From NCBI GenBank assembly GCA_017527365.1, contig JAFXQD010000001.1, positions 1 through 47,706 of the forward strand: DNA of 47,706 nucleotides, given 5' to 3'. Origin of the DNA: Oscillibacter sp. (GTDB taxonomy: Bacteria > Bacillota > Clostridia > Oscillospirales > Oscillospiraceae). The position numbers were made by a program, and so were the translations under genes. Each line of letters opens with the position of its first letter. Position 1 is the stretch's first letter. Shown piece by piece: positions 27,260 through 35,852 of this stretch. The notes beneath the pieces are model-generated. The model had not been told where the DNA came from. It did not search any database and saw nothing but the letters and a program-made list of their open reading frames with translations.

Positions 27260-27523
27260 TTAAGAATCCTTCCGGTGCCCGCGGAAGGTGCGGGTAGGCG
27301 CGAACTCGCCTAACTTGTGCCCTACCATGTCCTCCTGAATGTAGACGGGCACGTGCTTGCGCCCGTCGTGCACGGCGATGGTATGGCCGACGAAAGCGGG
27401 GAAAATCGTGGAGGCGCGGCTCCAAGTTTTCAGCACTTTCTTCTCGTTCTTCGCGTTCATTTCCTCAACCCGTTTGAGAAGCTCCGGAGCCACAAACGGG
27501 CCTTTCTTAACCGACCTGCTCAC
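27260..27523 (-). CDS. rpsS: 30S ribosomal protein S19 (uS19)
   Basis: Head protein that pairs with S13. 87 residues starting [20 protein letters not shown] and carrying [20 protein letters not shown] and [16 protein letters not shown]. Complete. Confidence 0.98.
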   Translation of the reverse strand: MSRSVKKGPFVAPELLKRVEEMNAKNEKKVLKTWSRASTIFPAFVGHTIAVHDGRKHVPVYIQEDMVGHKLGEFAPTRTFRGHRKDS

Positions 27524-27535
27524 AGTAACGCCTCC

Positions 27536-28372
27536 TTACTTCTCGTTGCGCCGCTTGACGATGAACTTGTTGGTGGGGTTCTTGCCCTTGCGGGTCTTGA
27601 ATCCGAGGGCGGGCTTGCCCCACGGTGTCACGGGTCCGGGGCGCCCGACGGGGGCGCGGCCTTCGCCGCCGCCGTGCGGGTGGTCGTTGGGGTTCATGAC
27701 GGAGCCGCGCACGGTCGGGCGCCAGCCCATGTGCCGCTTGCGCCCGGCTTTGCCGATGTTGATGTTCTCGTGGTCGATGTTGCCCACCTGCCCGACGGTC
27801 GCCATGCAGTTTACGCGGACAATGCGCACTTCGCCGGAGGGCATACGGATTTGGGCGTCCTTGCCTTCCTTCGCCATAAGCTGGGCGGCGGTTCCGGCGG
27901 AGCGCACTAACTGCGCGCCTTTGCCGGGGTGCAGTTCGATGTTGTGGATAACCGTGCCGACGGGGATATTGGCGATAGGCAGGGCGTTGCCGGGTTTAAT
28001 GTCGGCGCCCATGCCGGATTCCACCTTGTCCCCGGCGGAGAGCCCCACGGGGGCGAGGATATAGCGGCGTTCGCCGTCCTCGTACTCCAACAGGGCGATG
28101 TTCGCGCTCCGGTTAGGGTCGTACTCAAGGCGCAGGACGGTTGCGAACATGTCGTGCTTGTCGCGCTTGAAGTCGATAACGCGGTACTTGCGCTTGTTGC
28201 CGCCGCCGCGATGGCGCACGGTGATGTGCCCGTAGCTGTTGCGTCCGGCGCTCTTTTTCAGAGTGGTCGTCAGGGACGGCTCCGGGCGGGCGTGCTTGTC
28301 GATGCCGTCGAACCCGGACACGGTCATCTGCCGTCTGGACGGGGTGGTCGGCTTGTAGCTCTTAATGGACAT
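27536..28372 (-). CDS. rplB: 50S ribosomal protein L2 (uL2)
   Basis: Essential for subunit joining and peptidyl transfer. The 278-residue protein has the [19 protein letters not shown] segment and the C-terminal [19 protein letters not shown] with the functionally important His. No oddities. Confidence 0.98.
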   Translation of the reverse strand: MSIKSYKPTTPSRRQMTVSGFDGIDKHARPEPSLTTTLKKSAGRNSYGHITVRHRGGGNKRKYRVIDFKRDKHDMFATVLRLEYDPNRSANIALLEYEDGERRYILAPVGLSAGDKVESGMGADIKPGNALPIANIPVGTVIHNIELHPGKGAQLVRSAGTAAQLMAKEGKDAQIRMPSGEVRIVRVNCMATVGQVGNIDHENINIGKAGRKRHMGWRPTVRGSVMNPNDHPHGGGEGRAPVGRPGPVTPWGKPALGFKTRKGKNPTNKFIVKRRNEK

Positions 28373-28390
28373 GTGTTAGCTCCCTCCCCG

Positions 28391-28687
28391 TCAAATCATG
28401 CCGTCGAAGAACTCGATGGTCTTGGAGTCGTCTTTCAGGCGGACGTAAGCCTTTTTCCAGCTCTTGGTCATGCCCGGACGCCCCGCGCCCACGCGTTTCT
28501 TCTTGCCGCTCATATTGATGGTGTTCACGTCGGCGACCTTCACGCCGAAAATCTCCTCCACGGCCTGCTTGACCTGAATCTTGTTCGCGTCGGGCGCGAC
28601 TTCAAAGACGTATTTCTTATCCTGCGCCGACGCCATGGAGCGCTCCGTGATAATCGGGCGGATGATGATGTCATAAGCGGTAGCCAT
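28391..28687 (-). CDS. rplW: 50S ribosomal protein L23 (uL23)
   Basis: Tunnel-exit protein that docks trigger factor and SRP. 98 residues with YDIIIRPIITERSM and AVEEIFGVKVADVNTINM. Its start overlaps the rplD stop by one base. Confidence 0.97.
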   Translation of the reverse strand: MATAYDIIIRPIITERSMASAQDKKYVFEVAPDANKIQVKQAVEEIFGVKVADVNTINMSGKKKRVGAGRPGMTKSWKKAYVRLKDDSKTIEFFDGMI

Positions 28688-29310
28688 TACGCGTACACCT
28701 CCTCGATTTTGGCGAGCGCGGCTTGGTCCACTACCAGATACTGCGCGTTGAGCACGTCGTAGGCGTTCAACTGCGCGGCGGGCGTCGTGAGGACGCCGGG
28801 AAGGTTGCGGGCGCTCTTGTAGACCGTCATGTTGACTTCCGGCGTCACGACAAGGGCTTTCCCGTCCGCCTTGACCGCCTCTAAGAACTTGCGGAAAACG
28901 GCGGTCTTGATTTCGTCCATTTGGATGGCGTCAATCACGAGCAGGTTTCCCTCCTGAGCCTTCGCCGAAAGCACGGACTTGAGCGCCAAGCGGCGCACTT
29001 TCTTGTTGACATGGAACTTGTAGCTCCGGGGCTTGGGCGCGAACGCCACGCCGCCGTGCGTCCACTGGGGGGCGCGGGTGCTTCCCTGCCGGGCGTGCCC
29101 GGTGCCCTTCTGGCGCCACGGCTTCTTCCCGCCGCCCGACACCTCGGCGCGGGTCAAGGCGCTCTGCGTGCCTTGGCGGCAGTTCGCCAAGTGGTTGCGG
29201 ACAACCATGTGCACAACGGCCTCGTTGGGTTCAATCCCAAAAATCGCGTCGTTCAGTTCCACGGTTCCGGCCTGTTCGCCGGACATCTTCAAAACGTTCA
29301 CGGTAGACAA
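28687..29310 (-). CDS. rplD: 50S ribosomal protein L4 (uL4)
   Basis: Tunnel-constriction protein, and in some bacteria the repressor of the S10 operon. I choose a TTG start: it gives 207 residues, the usual L4 length, opening STVNVLKMSGEQAGTVELND in line with the family, and AAGGGG lies about 11 bases upstream. No ATG or GTG fits better; the first ATG in the frame lies inside rplC. The conserved PWRQKGTGHARQGSTRAPQW loop is present. Confidence 0.94.
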   Translation of the reverse strand: MSTVNVLKMSGEQAGTVELNDAIFGIEPNEAVVHMVVRNHLANCRQGTQSALTRAEVSGGGKKPWRQKGTGHARQGSTRAPQWTHGGVAFAPKPRSYKFHVNKKVRRLALKSVLSAKAQEGNLLVIDAIQMDEIKTAVFRKFLEAVKADGKALVVTPEVNMTVYKSARNLPGVLTTPAAQLNAYDVLNAQYLVVDQAALAKIEEVYA

Positions 29311-29329
29311 TTTGAGTTGCGCCCCTTTC

Positions 29330-30046
29330 TTACTTTCTCGCGGAGGCCTTCTGCGGGTTGCGCCCGGAAGCCTTCTGCGGGTTCTTGCTGATGTCGGCGC
29401 CAACCTGCTTGACCTTGTGCGTCTTGACGGTGGACTTCACGGTGACAAGGCTTCCCTTGGGGCCGGGCACCGCGCCGCAGACAACCAGCATATTCAAATC
29501 CGCGTTCACCCGCACCACGCGGAGATTCTGCACGGTCACTTGGTCAACGCCCATATGCCCCGCGCCGATTTTGCCCTTGAACACGCGGGAAGGGTCTGTG
29601 GACGGGCCCATGGAGCCGGGATGGCGTCCGACGGGGCCGCTGCCGTGGGTTTCCTTCAAGCGGTGGGCGCCGTGGCGCTTGATGACGCCCTGATAGCCGT
29701 GGCCCTTGCTCGTGCCCGTCACGTCAACGAAATCGCCTTCCGCGAACGTGTCCGCCTTCACGAGGTCGCCGATATTCAGCTCGGCGGCGTTGTCAAGGTC
29801 GAACTCCCGCAGGTACTTTTTCGGGCCGACGCCCGCTTTTTTCAGGTGCCCCATTTCGGGCTTGGTCAGCTTGCGCTCCGGCACGTCCCCGAAGCCAAGC
29901 TGCACGGCGTTGTAGCCGTCCTTCTCCTTGGTTTTCTTCTGCACGACGGCGCACGGCCCGGCCTCAATCACCGTGACCGGAATCACCCTGCCGTTCTCGT
30001 CAAAAACTTGGGACATCCCCACTTTTTTGCCGATAATCGCTTTCAT
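29330..30046 (-). CDS. rplC: 50S ribosomal protein L3 (uL3)
   Basis: Early-assembly protein near the peptidyl-transferase centre. 238 residues: KAIIGKKVGMSQVFDENGRV at the start and SKGHGYQGVIKRHGAHRLKE with GSMGPSTDPSRVFKGKIGAG in the middle. The C-terminus is extended and ends with a duplicated unit, NPQKASGR then NPQKASARK, which is unusual for L3. Confidence 0.97.
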   Translation of the reverse strand: MKAIIGKKVGMSQVFDENGRVIPVTVIEAGPCAVVQKKTKEKDGYNAVQLGFGDVPERKLTKPEMGHLKKAGVGPKKYLREFDLDNAAELNIGDLVKADTFAEGDFVDVTGTSKGHGYQGVIKRHGAHRLKETHGSGPVGRHPGSMGPSTDPSRVFKGKIGAGHMGVDQVTVQNLRVVRVNADLNMLVVCGAVPGPKGSLVTVKSTVKTHKVKQVGADISKNPQKASGRNPQKASARK

Positions 30047-30246
30047 CGCTCTTCCTCCTTGATATAGGTTATTGGTCGTTTCAACTCACGCCCTGAAATC
30101 AGGGCAAACGGCTTTTCAAAGCCGCGCTCCGCAACGAGGGCTCCGCGTTAAATTCCAAGCCGGCGAGTATCTTCAACGACTTGACCCCGCCCGCACGGTC
30201 TCCCGCCGGGCGATTGGCGGCTATATGGCAGTATCCGCGCCCGCCG
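30047..30246 (-). other. Long non-coding spacer between rpsJ and rplC
   Basis: A 200-base gap without a plausible gene. On the minus strand it has hairpins CGGCTTT/AAAGCCG and GCCCTGA/TCAGGGC close to rplC, and a CGGCGGGAGAC string also found in the rpsN-rpsH spacer. It could be a regulatory leader for rplC-rplD. Confidence 0.45.
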
Positions 30247-30558
30247 TCACAGCTTCACGTTGAACTCGACCCCGGCGGGCAGTTCCAGCGCCATGAGCGC
30301 CTCGACGGTCTTGGGCGTGGAGTTGGTGATGTCGATAAGGCGCTTGTGGGTGCGCCGCTCGAACTGCTCCCGGCTGTCCTTGTACTTATGGACGGCGCGG
30401 AGAATCGTCACGACCTCTTTCTTGGTCGGCAGGGGGATGGGGCCGGAGACTTCCGCGCCCGTGCGCCGCGCCGTTTCCACGATTTTTTCCGCGCTCTGGT
30501 CAATCACCTGATGGTCGTAGGCCTTCAAACGGATACGAATTAACTGTTTTTGCGCCAT
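30247..30558 (-). CDS. rpsJ: 30S ribosomal protein S10 (uS10)
   Basis: Head protein and NusG/NusB partner; first gene of the superoperon here. 103 residues: [20 protein letters not shown], then [20 protein letters not shown] and [21 protein letters not shown] sequence precedes the ATG. Confidence 0.98.
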   Translation of the reverse strand: MAQKQLIRIRLKAYDHQVIDQSAEKIVETARRTGAEVSGPIPLPTKKEVVTILRAVHKYKDSREQFERRTHKRLIDITNSTPKTVEALMALELPAGVEFNVKL

Positions 30559-30657
30559 GGTTTCGATTCCTCCCTGATTTGTACAGCAGAGCGCGTCCCT
30601 GCCGGATTGGGCGGCGGCGAAAATTTTACCCGCTAATCCGTGCGTGTCATTCCGCCC

Positions 30658-30690
30658 GACAAAAACGCCGGACGGCGAAACTCCGACCGG
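30658..30690 (-). terminator. Terminator-like hairpin (possible attenuator) in the rpsJ leader
   Basis: On the minus strand CCGGTCGG pairs with CCGTCCGG (one central mismatch, 7-base loop) and is followed by CGTTTTTGTC. It lies about 140 bases into the leader and 100 bases before rpsJ, where premature termination could adjust ribosomal protein output. Confidence 0.5.
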
Positions 30691-30838
30691 TCATGGAACG
30701 CCCGGCGCATACGCGCCCCGGCGGTTCCCAGCCGTCCGATGGTTCGGACTGCGCTCCCCGTGAGTTACCCCGCCAGCGCGGGCAATCTCCCGGTTCAATG
30801 CGCGCCGCTTGGAAGTCGCCTCCCAAACAGACTGAAAT

Positions 30839-30867
30839 AGTATAGCGGATAAAAATCTCCCTGTCAA
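30839..30867 (-). promoter_or_regulatory. Main promoter of the ribosomal superoperon
   Basis: Minus strand: perfect TTGACA, 17-base spacer, TATACT; the strongest promoter match in the window. The start would fall near 30832, giving a leader of about 275 bases before rpsJ that includes hairpins such as GTCCGA/TCGGAC and GGCGC/GCGCC. Confidence 0.8.
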
Positions 30868-30897
30868 GGGCTTTTTCGCCGTCCGCAAGGAAAATTT

Positions 30898-30964
30898 TGC
30901 AAGGCGGCTTGAACGGCGTTTTTCCCGCTCTCGGATTCCCGAACGGCGGGAATGCCGCCTTGCA
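30898..30964. repeat. Inverted repeat between the rpsJ and pncB promoters
   Basis: TGCAAGGCGGC at 30898-30908 and its exact complement GCCGCCTTGCA at 30954-30964, 45 bases apart, with a nested CCCGC/GCGGG stem. It fills the space between two divergent promoters and may be a cruciform or operator. Confidence 0.5.
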
Positions 30965-30988
30965 GGCGCAAAAAATCCCATAAAACGA

Positions 30989-31017
30989 TTGATTTTCTCC
31001 GCGCAATGCCGTATAAT
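30989..31017 (+). promoter_or_regulatory. Promoter of pncB
   Basis: TTGATT, 17-base spacer, TATAAT. A small hairpin, CGCCGC-GCAA-GCGGCG (31027-31042), stands between it and the ribosome site AGAGGTG. Confidence 0.7.
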
Positions 31018-31063
31018 CGGGGAAACCGCCGCGCAAGCGGCGTTACATAAGAGGTGTAAAGCT

Positions 31064-32512
31064 ATGACGACAGACAAAGCCCCCAACCTTACCATGCTGT
31101 GCGACTTCTACGAGCTGACCATGGCGAACGGCTACTTCCGTTCCGGGCGGAAAGAGCGCGTGACCTATTTTGACCTCTTTTTCCGCGACGTGCCCGACAA
31201 CGGCGGCTTCGCCGTCTGCGCGGGGCTCCAACAGGTGATTGACTATATCCGCAACCTGCGTTTCGACGACGACGACATTGCCTATCTGCGCGGGCGCAAC
31301 CTGTTCGCGGAAGATTTCCTTGACTACCTCCGCACGTTCCGATTCACGGGCGACATGTGGGCGATACCGGAGGGGACGCCCATTTTCCCCCGCGAGCCTG
31401 TGATTACCGTCCGCGCCCCCGCGATTCAGGCGCAACTTATCGAGACGTTCCTGTTGCTCACAATCAACCACCAAAGCCTGATAGCGACGAAAGCGAACCG
31501 TATCACGCGGGCGGCGGAGGGGCGCACGGTGCTTGAATTTGGCTCGCGCCGCGCCCAAGGCATTGACGCCGCCGTCGTGGGGGCGCGTTCGGCGTATATC
31601 GGCGGGTGCAAGGGCACGGCTTGCACGCTCTCCGACCAGATTCACGGCGTCCCGGCGGGCGGCACGATGGCGCACTCGTGGGTGCAGATGTTCGACACGC
31701 AGTACGACGCCTTCCGCACGTACTGCGAGCTCTACCCCAACAACGCCACCTTGCTTGTGGACACCTACAACACGCTGAAATCCGGCGTCCCCGACGCTAT
31801 CCGCGCCTTTAACGACGTGCTCAAGCCGCTGGGAATCACGAACTGCGGCATACGGCTGGATTCGGGCGACATTGCGTGGCTGTCGCGGGAGGCGCGGCGC
31901 ATGTTGGACGAGGCCGGGTGGACGGGCTGTAAAATCTCCGCGTCGAACTCGCTGGACGAGTACATTATACGCGACCTGTCGCGGCAGGGGGCGCGCATTG
32001 ACATGTACGGCGTGGGCGAACGGCTGATAACGTCGAGCAGTTCGCCCTACTTCGGCGGCGTGTACAAGCTCGTCGCCGTGGAGAACGACGACGGAAGCAT
32101 TACGCCGAAAATCAAGGTCAGCGAAAACGTGGACAAGATTACCGTGCCGCACTTCAAGAAAGTCTACCGCCTTTACAACCGCGAGAGCGGCAAGGCGGAA
32201 GCCGATTATATCTGCCTGCGCGACGAATCCCTTGACGGCGTGACGGAGCTGGAGCTGTTCGACCCCTCCGCCACGTGGAAGCGCAACACGTACAAGGATT
32301 TTATCGCAAAGGAACTCATGGAGCCCGTGTTTCTCAAGGGCGAGCTCGTGATGAAGGAGCGCCCGTTGAAGGAAATCCAAGGCTACTGCCAGCGCCAAGT
32401 CGATTCCCTCTGGGACGAGGTCAAGCGCTTCGACAACCCCCATCATTATTACGTGGACTTGTCGCAAAAGCTCTGGGACATCCGGGAGGGCTTGTTGCAG
32501 AACAGGCGGTAA
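31064..32512 (+). CDS. pncB: Nicotinate phosphoribosyltransferase
   Basis: Joins nicotinate to PRPP with ATP to form nicotinate mononucleotide, the entry step of NAD salvage. The 482-residue protein has the NAPRTase features LTMLCDFYELTMANGYF, LEFGSRRAQG, PAGGTMAHSWVQMF (conserved His) and GIRLDSGDI. The ATG with AAGAGGTG upstream fits the conserved start; an earlier in-frame ATG lies at the promoter itself. A gene for repair of damaged NADH lies two genes downstream. Confidence 0.94.
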   Translation: MTTDKAPNLTMLCDFYELTMANGYFRSGRKERVTYFDLFFRDVPDNGGFAVCAGLQQVIDYIRNLRFDDDDIAYLRGRNLFAEDFLDYLRTFRFTGDMWAIPEGTPIFPREPVITVRAPAIQAQLIETFLLLTINHQSLIATKANRITRAAEGRTVLEFGSRRAQGIDAAVVGARSAYIGGCKGTACTLSDQIHGVPAGGTMAHSWVQMFDTQYDAFRTYCELYPNNATLLVDTYNTLKSGVPDAIRAFNDVLKPLGITNCGIRLDSGDIAWLSREARRMLDEAGWTGCKISASNSLDEYIIRDLSRQGARIDMYGVGERLITSSSSPYFGGVYKLVAVENDDGSITPKIKVSENVDKITVPHFKKVYRLYNRESGKAEADYICLRDESLDGVTELELFDPSATWKRNTYKDFIAKELMEPVFLKGELVMKERPLKEIQGYCQRQVDSLWDEVKRFDNPHHYYVDLSQKLWDIREGLLQNRR

Positions 32513-32532
32513 AATCCTCATAGTATTCGCTT

Positions 32533-32640
32533 AAAACCCCCTCTGTCGCTGCGCGACATCTCCCCCAAAAGGGGAGAACGGGGGCAAAAGCCCATCGTCC
32601 CCCGCCCCTATGGGGAGGGGGACAGGGAGAGGGGTCTTTG
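32533..32640. repeat. Dispersed palindromic repeat
   Basis: A copy of the GTCGCTGCGCGACA core with a flanking C-run/G-run hairpin, followed by a second palindrome (CCCCGCCCC-TAT-GGGGAGGGG). It lies between pncB and the cardiolipin synthase gene and could form the 3' end of the pncB transcript. Confidence 0.7.
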
Positions 32641-32690
32641 AAACAAGAGCCGTAGACAGAAAGGCGGCGCGGCGGGAAAGGACGGCGGGC

Positions 32691-34262
32691 ATGGCGGAAC
32701 GTTGGGACGCGAAACAGGAGCAGGAACAGCGCGTGGAGCGGCGCATATCCGCCGCCGTGTCAATCTCCGTCTGCGCCCTGACCGTCGTCGGGCAAATTTC
32801 CGTCACGCTTCTGCTCACGTCCTTCCTGCGCGAAAACGCCGGGTACGCCTACCTGTTACTGCAAATCGCCGCGCTGGCCGTCGCGCTGTGGGTGCACGGG
32901 CGCCCCGGAAGCCCAAGCTACAAACTGGCTTGGATGTGCCTCTTGACCGCTACGCCCGTCCCCGGAATGATACTGTTTTGCCTCTGGGGCGGCACAAGGC
33001 AGTCGAAACGGCTGAACCTGAAGCGCGTCCCGCCCGTGCGGGAGCCCCGCGAACGGCTCTTGGAGTACGAGCGCAACCTTGCCGCGCTCCGGGAACGCTT
33101 CCCGGCGTGGGGACGCCTCGCGGCGTACCTCATGAAGCGCGACTGCCGCCTTTTCCGCGACACCGCCGCGAATTACTTCTCCGACGGCGACGCGTTTTTC
33201 CGTTCCCTGATAGCCGACATCCGCCGCGCCCGGCGCTATATCTTTTTGGAATACTATATCTTGGCGGAGGGGCGCGTATGGGACGCGCTGTTCGACGCGT
33301 TGCGCGAGCGCGCCGCCGCCGGGGTCGAGATTTGCGTCATCTTCGACGACTTCGGGAACCTGTTCCGCTTCTCCGGGGAGGCGTTGCGGGAACTGCAAAA
33401 CGCCGGGATTGACGCGCAGATGTTCAACCCCGTGCACCGCTACTTCGGGCGCGTCTACTTCAACTACCGCGACCACCGCAAGATAGCGGTTATCGACGGG
33501 GAGACGGCGTACACGGGCGGAATCAACCTCGCCGACGAGTACGCGAATTTGATAGAGCGTTTCGGGCGCTGGAAGGACAGCGGCGTGCGCCTGCGCGGCT
33601 CGGCGGCGTGGGGGTTCGCGGCGTACTTCATGCAACTTTGGAAAATGCTGGGGCGCAGGCTCTCGCGCCCCGACGACGACTACCGCCCGCAACGCGCCTT
33701 CCCGCCCGCGCCCGGATTCTGCCAGCCCTTTTCCGACGGCCCCTCGCGCAACCCCGACTACCCCATACAGGGGACGTACCTGCAACTGATTTCCTCGGCG
33801 CGGCGCAGTCTCTATATCACCACGCCCTACTACGCCGTGGAGGATTCCGTGCAAACCGCGCTGTGCATCGCGGCGGACGCCGGGGTAGACGTGCGGCTGT
33901 GCGTTCCGGCGATTCCAGACCACAAACTGGCGTATCTTGTCGCCGAAACCTACTGGGGGGAGCTTCTCCGCCACGGCGTCAAAATCTACCGCTACGCGCC
34001 CGGATTTTTGCACGCGAAAAGCGTCTTTGCCGACGGCGAAACCGCTTTAATCGGCTCGACGAACATGGACTACCGCACGTTCCAACTACACTACGAGTGC
34101 GGCGTACTGCTCTATGACATGCCCGTTATCGACGACTTGCGGCGGGACTTGGAAGGCGTCATGGAGCGGAGCGCGTTGTACACCTTGGAGGAATGGAAGG
34201 CGCGGCCTCGCGGGCGCAAGCTGGCGGCGTCCGTGCTGAAACTGGGCGCGATTTGGCTTTGA
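32691..34262 (+). CDS. cls: Cardiolipin synthase (phospholipase D family)
   Basis: Makes cardiolipin from two phosphatidylglycerols. The 523-residue protein starts with two membrane spans (about residues 20-70) and a third near 80-100, then two PLD domains with H-x-K-x4-D motifs: HRKIAVIDG in the first, HAKSVFADGETALIGSTN in the second. Order and length match bacterial ClsA/Cls. AAAGGA precedes the ATG. nnrD follows after 14 bases, so the two are co-transcribed. Confidence 0.92.
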   Translation: MAERWDAKQEQEQRVERRISAAVSISVCALTVVGQISVTLLLTSFLRENAGYAYLLLQIAALAVALWVHGRPGSPSYKLAWMCLLTATPVPGMILFCLWGGTRQSKRLNLKRVPPVREPRERLLEYERNLAALRERFPAWGRLAAYLMKRDCRLFRDTAANYFSDGDAFFRSLIADIRRARRYIFLEYYILAEGRVWDALFDALRERAAAGVEICVIFDDFGNLFRFSGEALRELQNAGIDAQMFNPVHRYFGRVYFNYRDHRKIAVIDGETAYTGGINLADEYANLIERFGRWKDSGVRLRGSAAWGFAAYFMQLWKMLGRRLSRPDDDYRPQRAFPPAPGFCQPFSDGPSRNPDYPIQGTYLQLISSARRSLYITTPYYAVEDSVQTALCIAADAGVDVRLCVPAIPDHKLAYLVAETYWGELLRHGVKIYRYAPGFLHAKSVFADGETALIGSTNMDYRTFQLHYECGVLLYDMPVIDDLRRDLEGVMERSALYTLEEWKARPRGRKLAASVLKLGAIWL

Positions 34263-34276
34263 GAGGAGGCGCGGAC

Positions 34277-35164
34277 ATGCGGTTTCAGGTGGGCAAAGAG
34301 TTTGCGCGTTGGGCGTTGCCGCCGCGCAAGCCCGGCGGGCACAAAGGCGACTTCGGAAAGGCGTTTCTTGTCGGCGGCTCCCGCGCCTATACGGGCGCGC
34401 CGTGCCTGATGGCGGCGGCGGCGGTCTGCTCCGGTTGCGGATTGGTCTATCTGGGTGTGCCGGGCGGCATTTGGGCTGTGGAGGCGTCGCGTTGCGTCTC
34501 CGCGATACCCGTCGCGCTGGGCGACGGCGGCGCGTTGTCCCCCGACGCCCTGCCGGCGCTTCGGGCGCAACTGGACGCCTGCGACGTTCTCGCGCTGGGG
34601 CCCGGCCTCGGACGCTTTCCCGGCGTCGCGGAGGCGGTCTGCGACGTTCTCGCCGACACGCCGAAACCCGTCGTCTTGGACGCCGACGGCATAAACGCGC
34701 TGGAGGGGCATATAGATGTACTGGAAGCGCGGCGCGGGCGCGTCACGATACTGACGCCCCACAACGGGGAGTTTGCGCGGCTGTTGGGCGGCGGCGCGAC
34801 GCCCGAAAGCGTCGCAAAAGCCGACCGCGTGGAAACCGCGTCGGCGTTCGCCGTGCGCTACGGTTGCGTGCTCGTCCTGAAAGGACACCGCACCGTTACG
34901 GCGACGCCTTCCGGCACGGCGCTGGTCAACACGACGGGCAATTCCGGGCTTGCCAAGGGCGGGAGCGGCGACGTTTTGACGGGGCTTGTCGCGTCGTTGC
35001 TGGCGCAGGGCGCGACGCCCGCGCAAGCCGCCGCCGGGGGCGTGTGGATTCACGGGCGCGCCGCCGATTTCGCGGCGCAAGCCCTCACGCCCTACGCCAT
35101 GACGCCCATGGACGTTGTCTCCGCGTTTCCGTCGGTCTTTCGGGAGCTCATGGAAGAAAATTAA
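34277..35164 (+). CDS. nnrD: ADP-dependent NAD(P)H-hydrate dehydratase
   Basis: Repairs hydrated NADH and NADPH using ADP. The 295-residue protein has the ribokinase-like fold with GHKGDFGKAFLVGGSRAYTG, ALGPGLGR, VLDADGINAL, LTPHNGEFARLL and the catalytic-loop motif GNSGLAKGGSGDVLTG. The epimerase domain (NnrE) fused in many bacteria is absent. Its last codons lie within a 36-base tandem duplication shared with the next gene. Confidence 0.93.
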   Translation: MRFQVGKEFARWALPPRKPGGHKGDFGKAFLVGGSRAYTGAPCLMAAAAVCSGCGLVYLGVPGGIWAVEASRCVSAIPVALGDGGALSPDALPALRAQLDACDVLALGPGLGRFPGVAEAVCDVLADTPKPVVLDADGINALEGHIDVLEARRGRVTILTPHNGEFARLLGGGATPESVAKADRVETASAFAVRYGCVLVLKGHRTVTATPSGTALVNTTGNSGLAKGGSGDVLTGLVASLLAQGATPAQAAAGGVWIHGRAADFAAQALTPYAMTPMDVVSAFPSVFRELMEEN

Positions 35165-35223
35165 CGGGGGGCTTGCGGAGTGCGAAAGGAAGAAAATTAA
35201 CGGGGGGCTTGCGGAGTGCGAAA
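35152..35223 (+). repeat. Perfect 36-base tandem duplication
   Basis: Two identical 36-base copies, 35152-35187 and 35188-35223. The unit spans the nnrD stop codon and the ribosome site and GTG start of the following lipoprotein gene. In the first copy the duplicate GTG reads only six codons (VRKEEN) to a stop. Confidence 0.9.
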
Positions 35224-35824
35224 GGGACGTTTCGCGCAAATGATAATCCTGCTGTTTCTGCTTGCGGGTTGCGCCGGAAAAGAGGCGGACAACGGCGCGG
35301 CGGCGCTGCGCCTGCGCTATCAGGACATGCAAGGCTGTGAAATGACGGCGAAAGTCTGCTGTACGCAGTACGGGGAGCCTTGGGAGGCGGTTCTGAAGTG
35401 CGCGTATGACCCGGACGGCGAAACCGTGATAGAGGTCGCGTCGCCGGAGACGATAGCCGGGGCGAAAGTCATTCTGGACGGCGGTTTGCAATTCCTGCAA
35501 GCGGACGGGAAGCGTTTGAACGCCGGGAGGATAAGCGCGGAGCGCCTCAGCCCCGCCGACGCCCTGCCGCGCCTCATGGGCGCCCTGCGCGACGGCTGGC
35601 TGTTGGAGGAGAACGCGGAGGACTGCGGCGGCGTCGCCTGCGCCCGCCTGACGCTTGACCAGACGGGGCAGTCCGGGAAAAAAATTTTTTCCACAATCTG
35701 GCTGAAACAGTCGGACGGCGCCCCTTTGCGGGGAGAAATCGCGGTTGACGGCGAAACTATCTTCTTCGCGGAGTTTACAAACTTTGCATTTTCTGATATA
35801 ATGACGGGCGGCGCGTCCCCGTGA
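35216..35824 (+). CDS. Putative lipoprotein
   Basis: A 202-residue exported protein: basic start (RKGRF), hydrophobic stretch MIILLFLLAGC with the lipobox Cys at residue 19. The mature part has features (CEMTAKVCCTQYGEPWEAVLKC) recalling outer-face LolA-like or carrier-type beta proteins of Firmicutes, but I cannot name a family with confidence. GTG is used because it supplies the positive n-region and has GGGGGG upstream; an ATG 8 codons in is possible. Its 3' end holds the alr promoter. Confidence 0.7.
   Translation: MRKGRFAQMIILLFLLAGCAGKEADNGAAALRLRYQDMQGCEMTAKVCCTQYGEPWEAVLKCAYDPDGETVIEVASPETIAGAKVILDGGLQFLQADGKRLNAGRISAERLSPADALPRLMGALRDGWLLEENAEDCGGVACARLTLDQTGQSGKKIFSTIWLKQSDGAPLRGEIAVDGETIFFAEFTNFAFSDIMTGGASP
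35774..35802 (+). promoter_or_regulatory. Promoter of alr inside the lipoprotein gene
   Basis: TTTACA, 17-base spacer, TATAAT preceded by TGA. It lies within the last 17 codons of the preceding gene, about 50 bases before alr. Confidence 0.65.
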
Positions 35825-35852
35825 CGCGTGAAAACGACAAGGAGGGAGACAT

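Noticed and set aside
29311-29403. Upstream ATG start for rplD giving 238 residues
   Set aside because: That extension lies inside the 3' end of rplC in another frame and does not resemble L4; the TTG start gives the usual length and opening.
30579-30838. Small ORFs in the rpsJ leader region on both strands
   Set aside because: They are short, Arg/Pro-rich, without ribosome sites, and lie in a region better explained as structured leader RNA.
31043-32521. 492-codon frame on the minus strand opposite pncB
   Set aside because: pncB has all family motifs and its own promoter and ribosome site; the opposite frame is a GC-bias artefact. The same applies to frames opposite cls, malQ, alr and typA.
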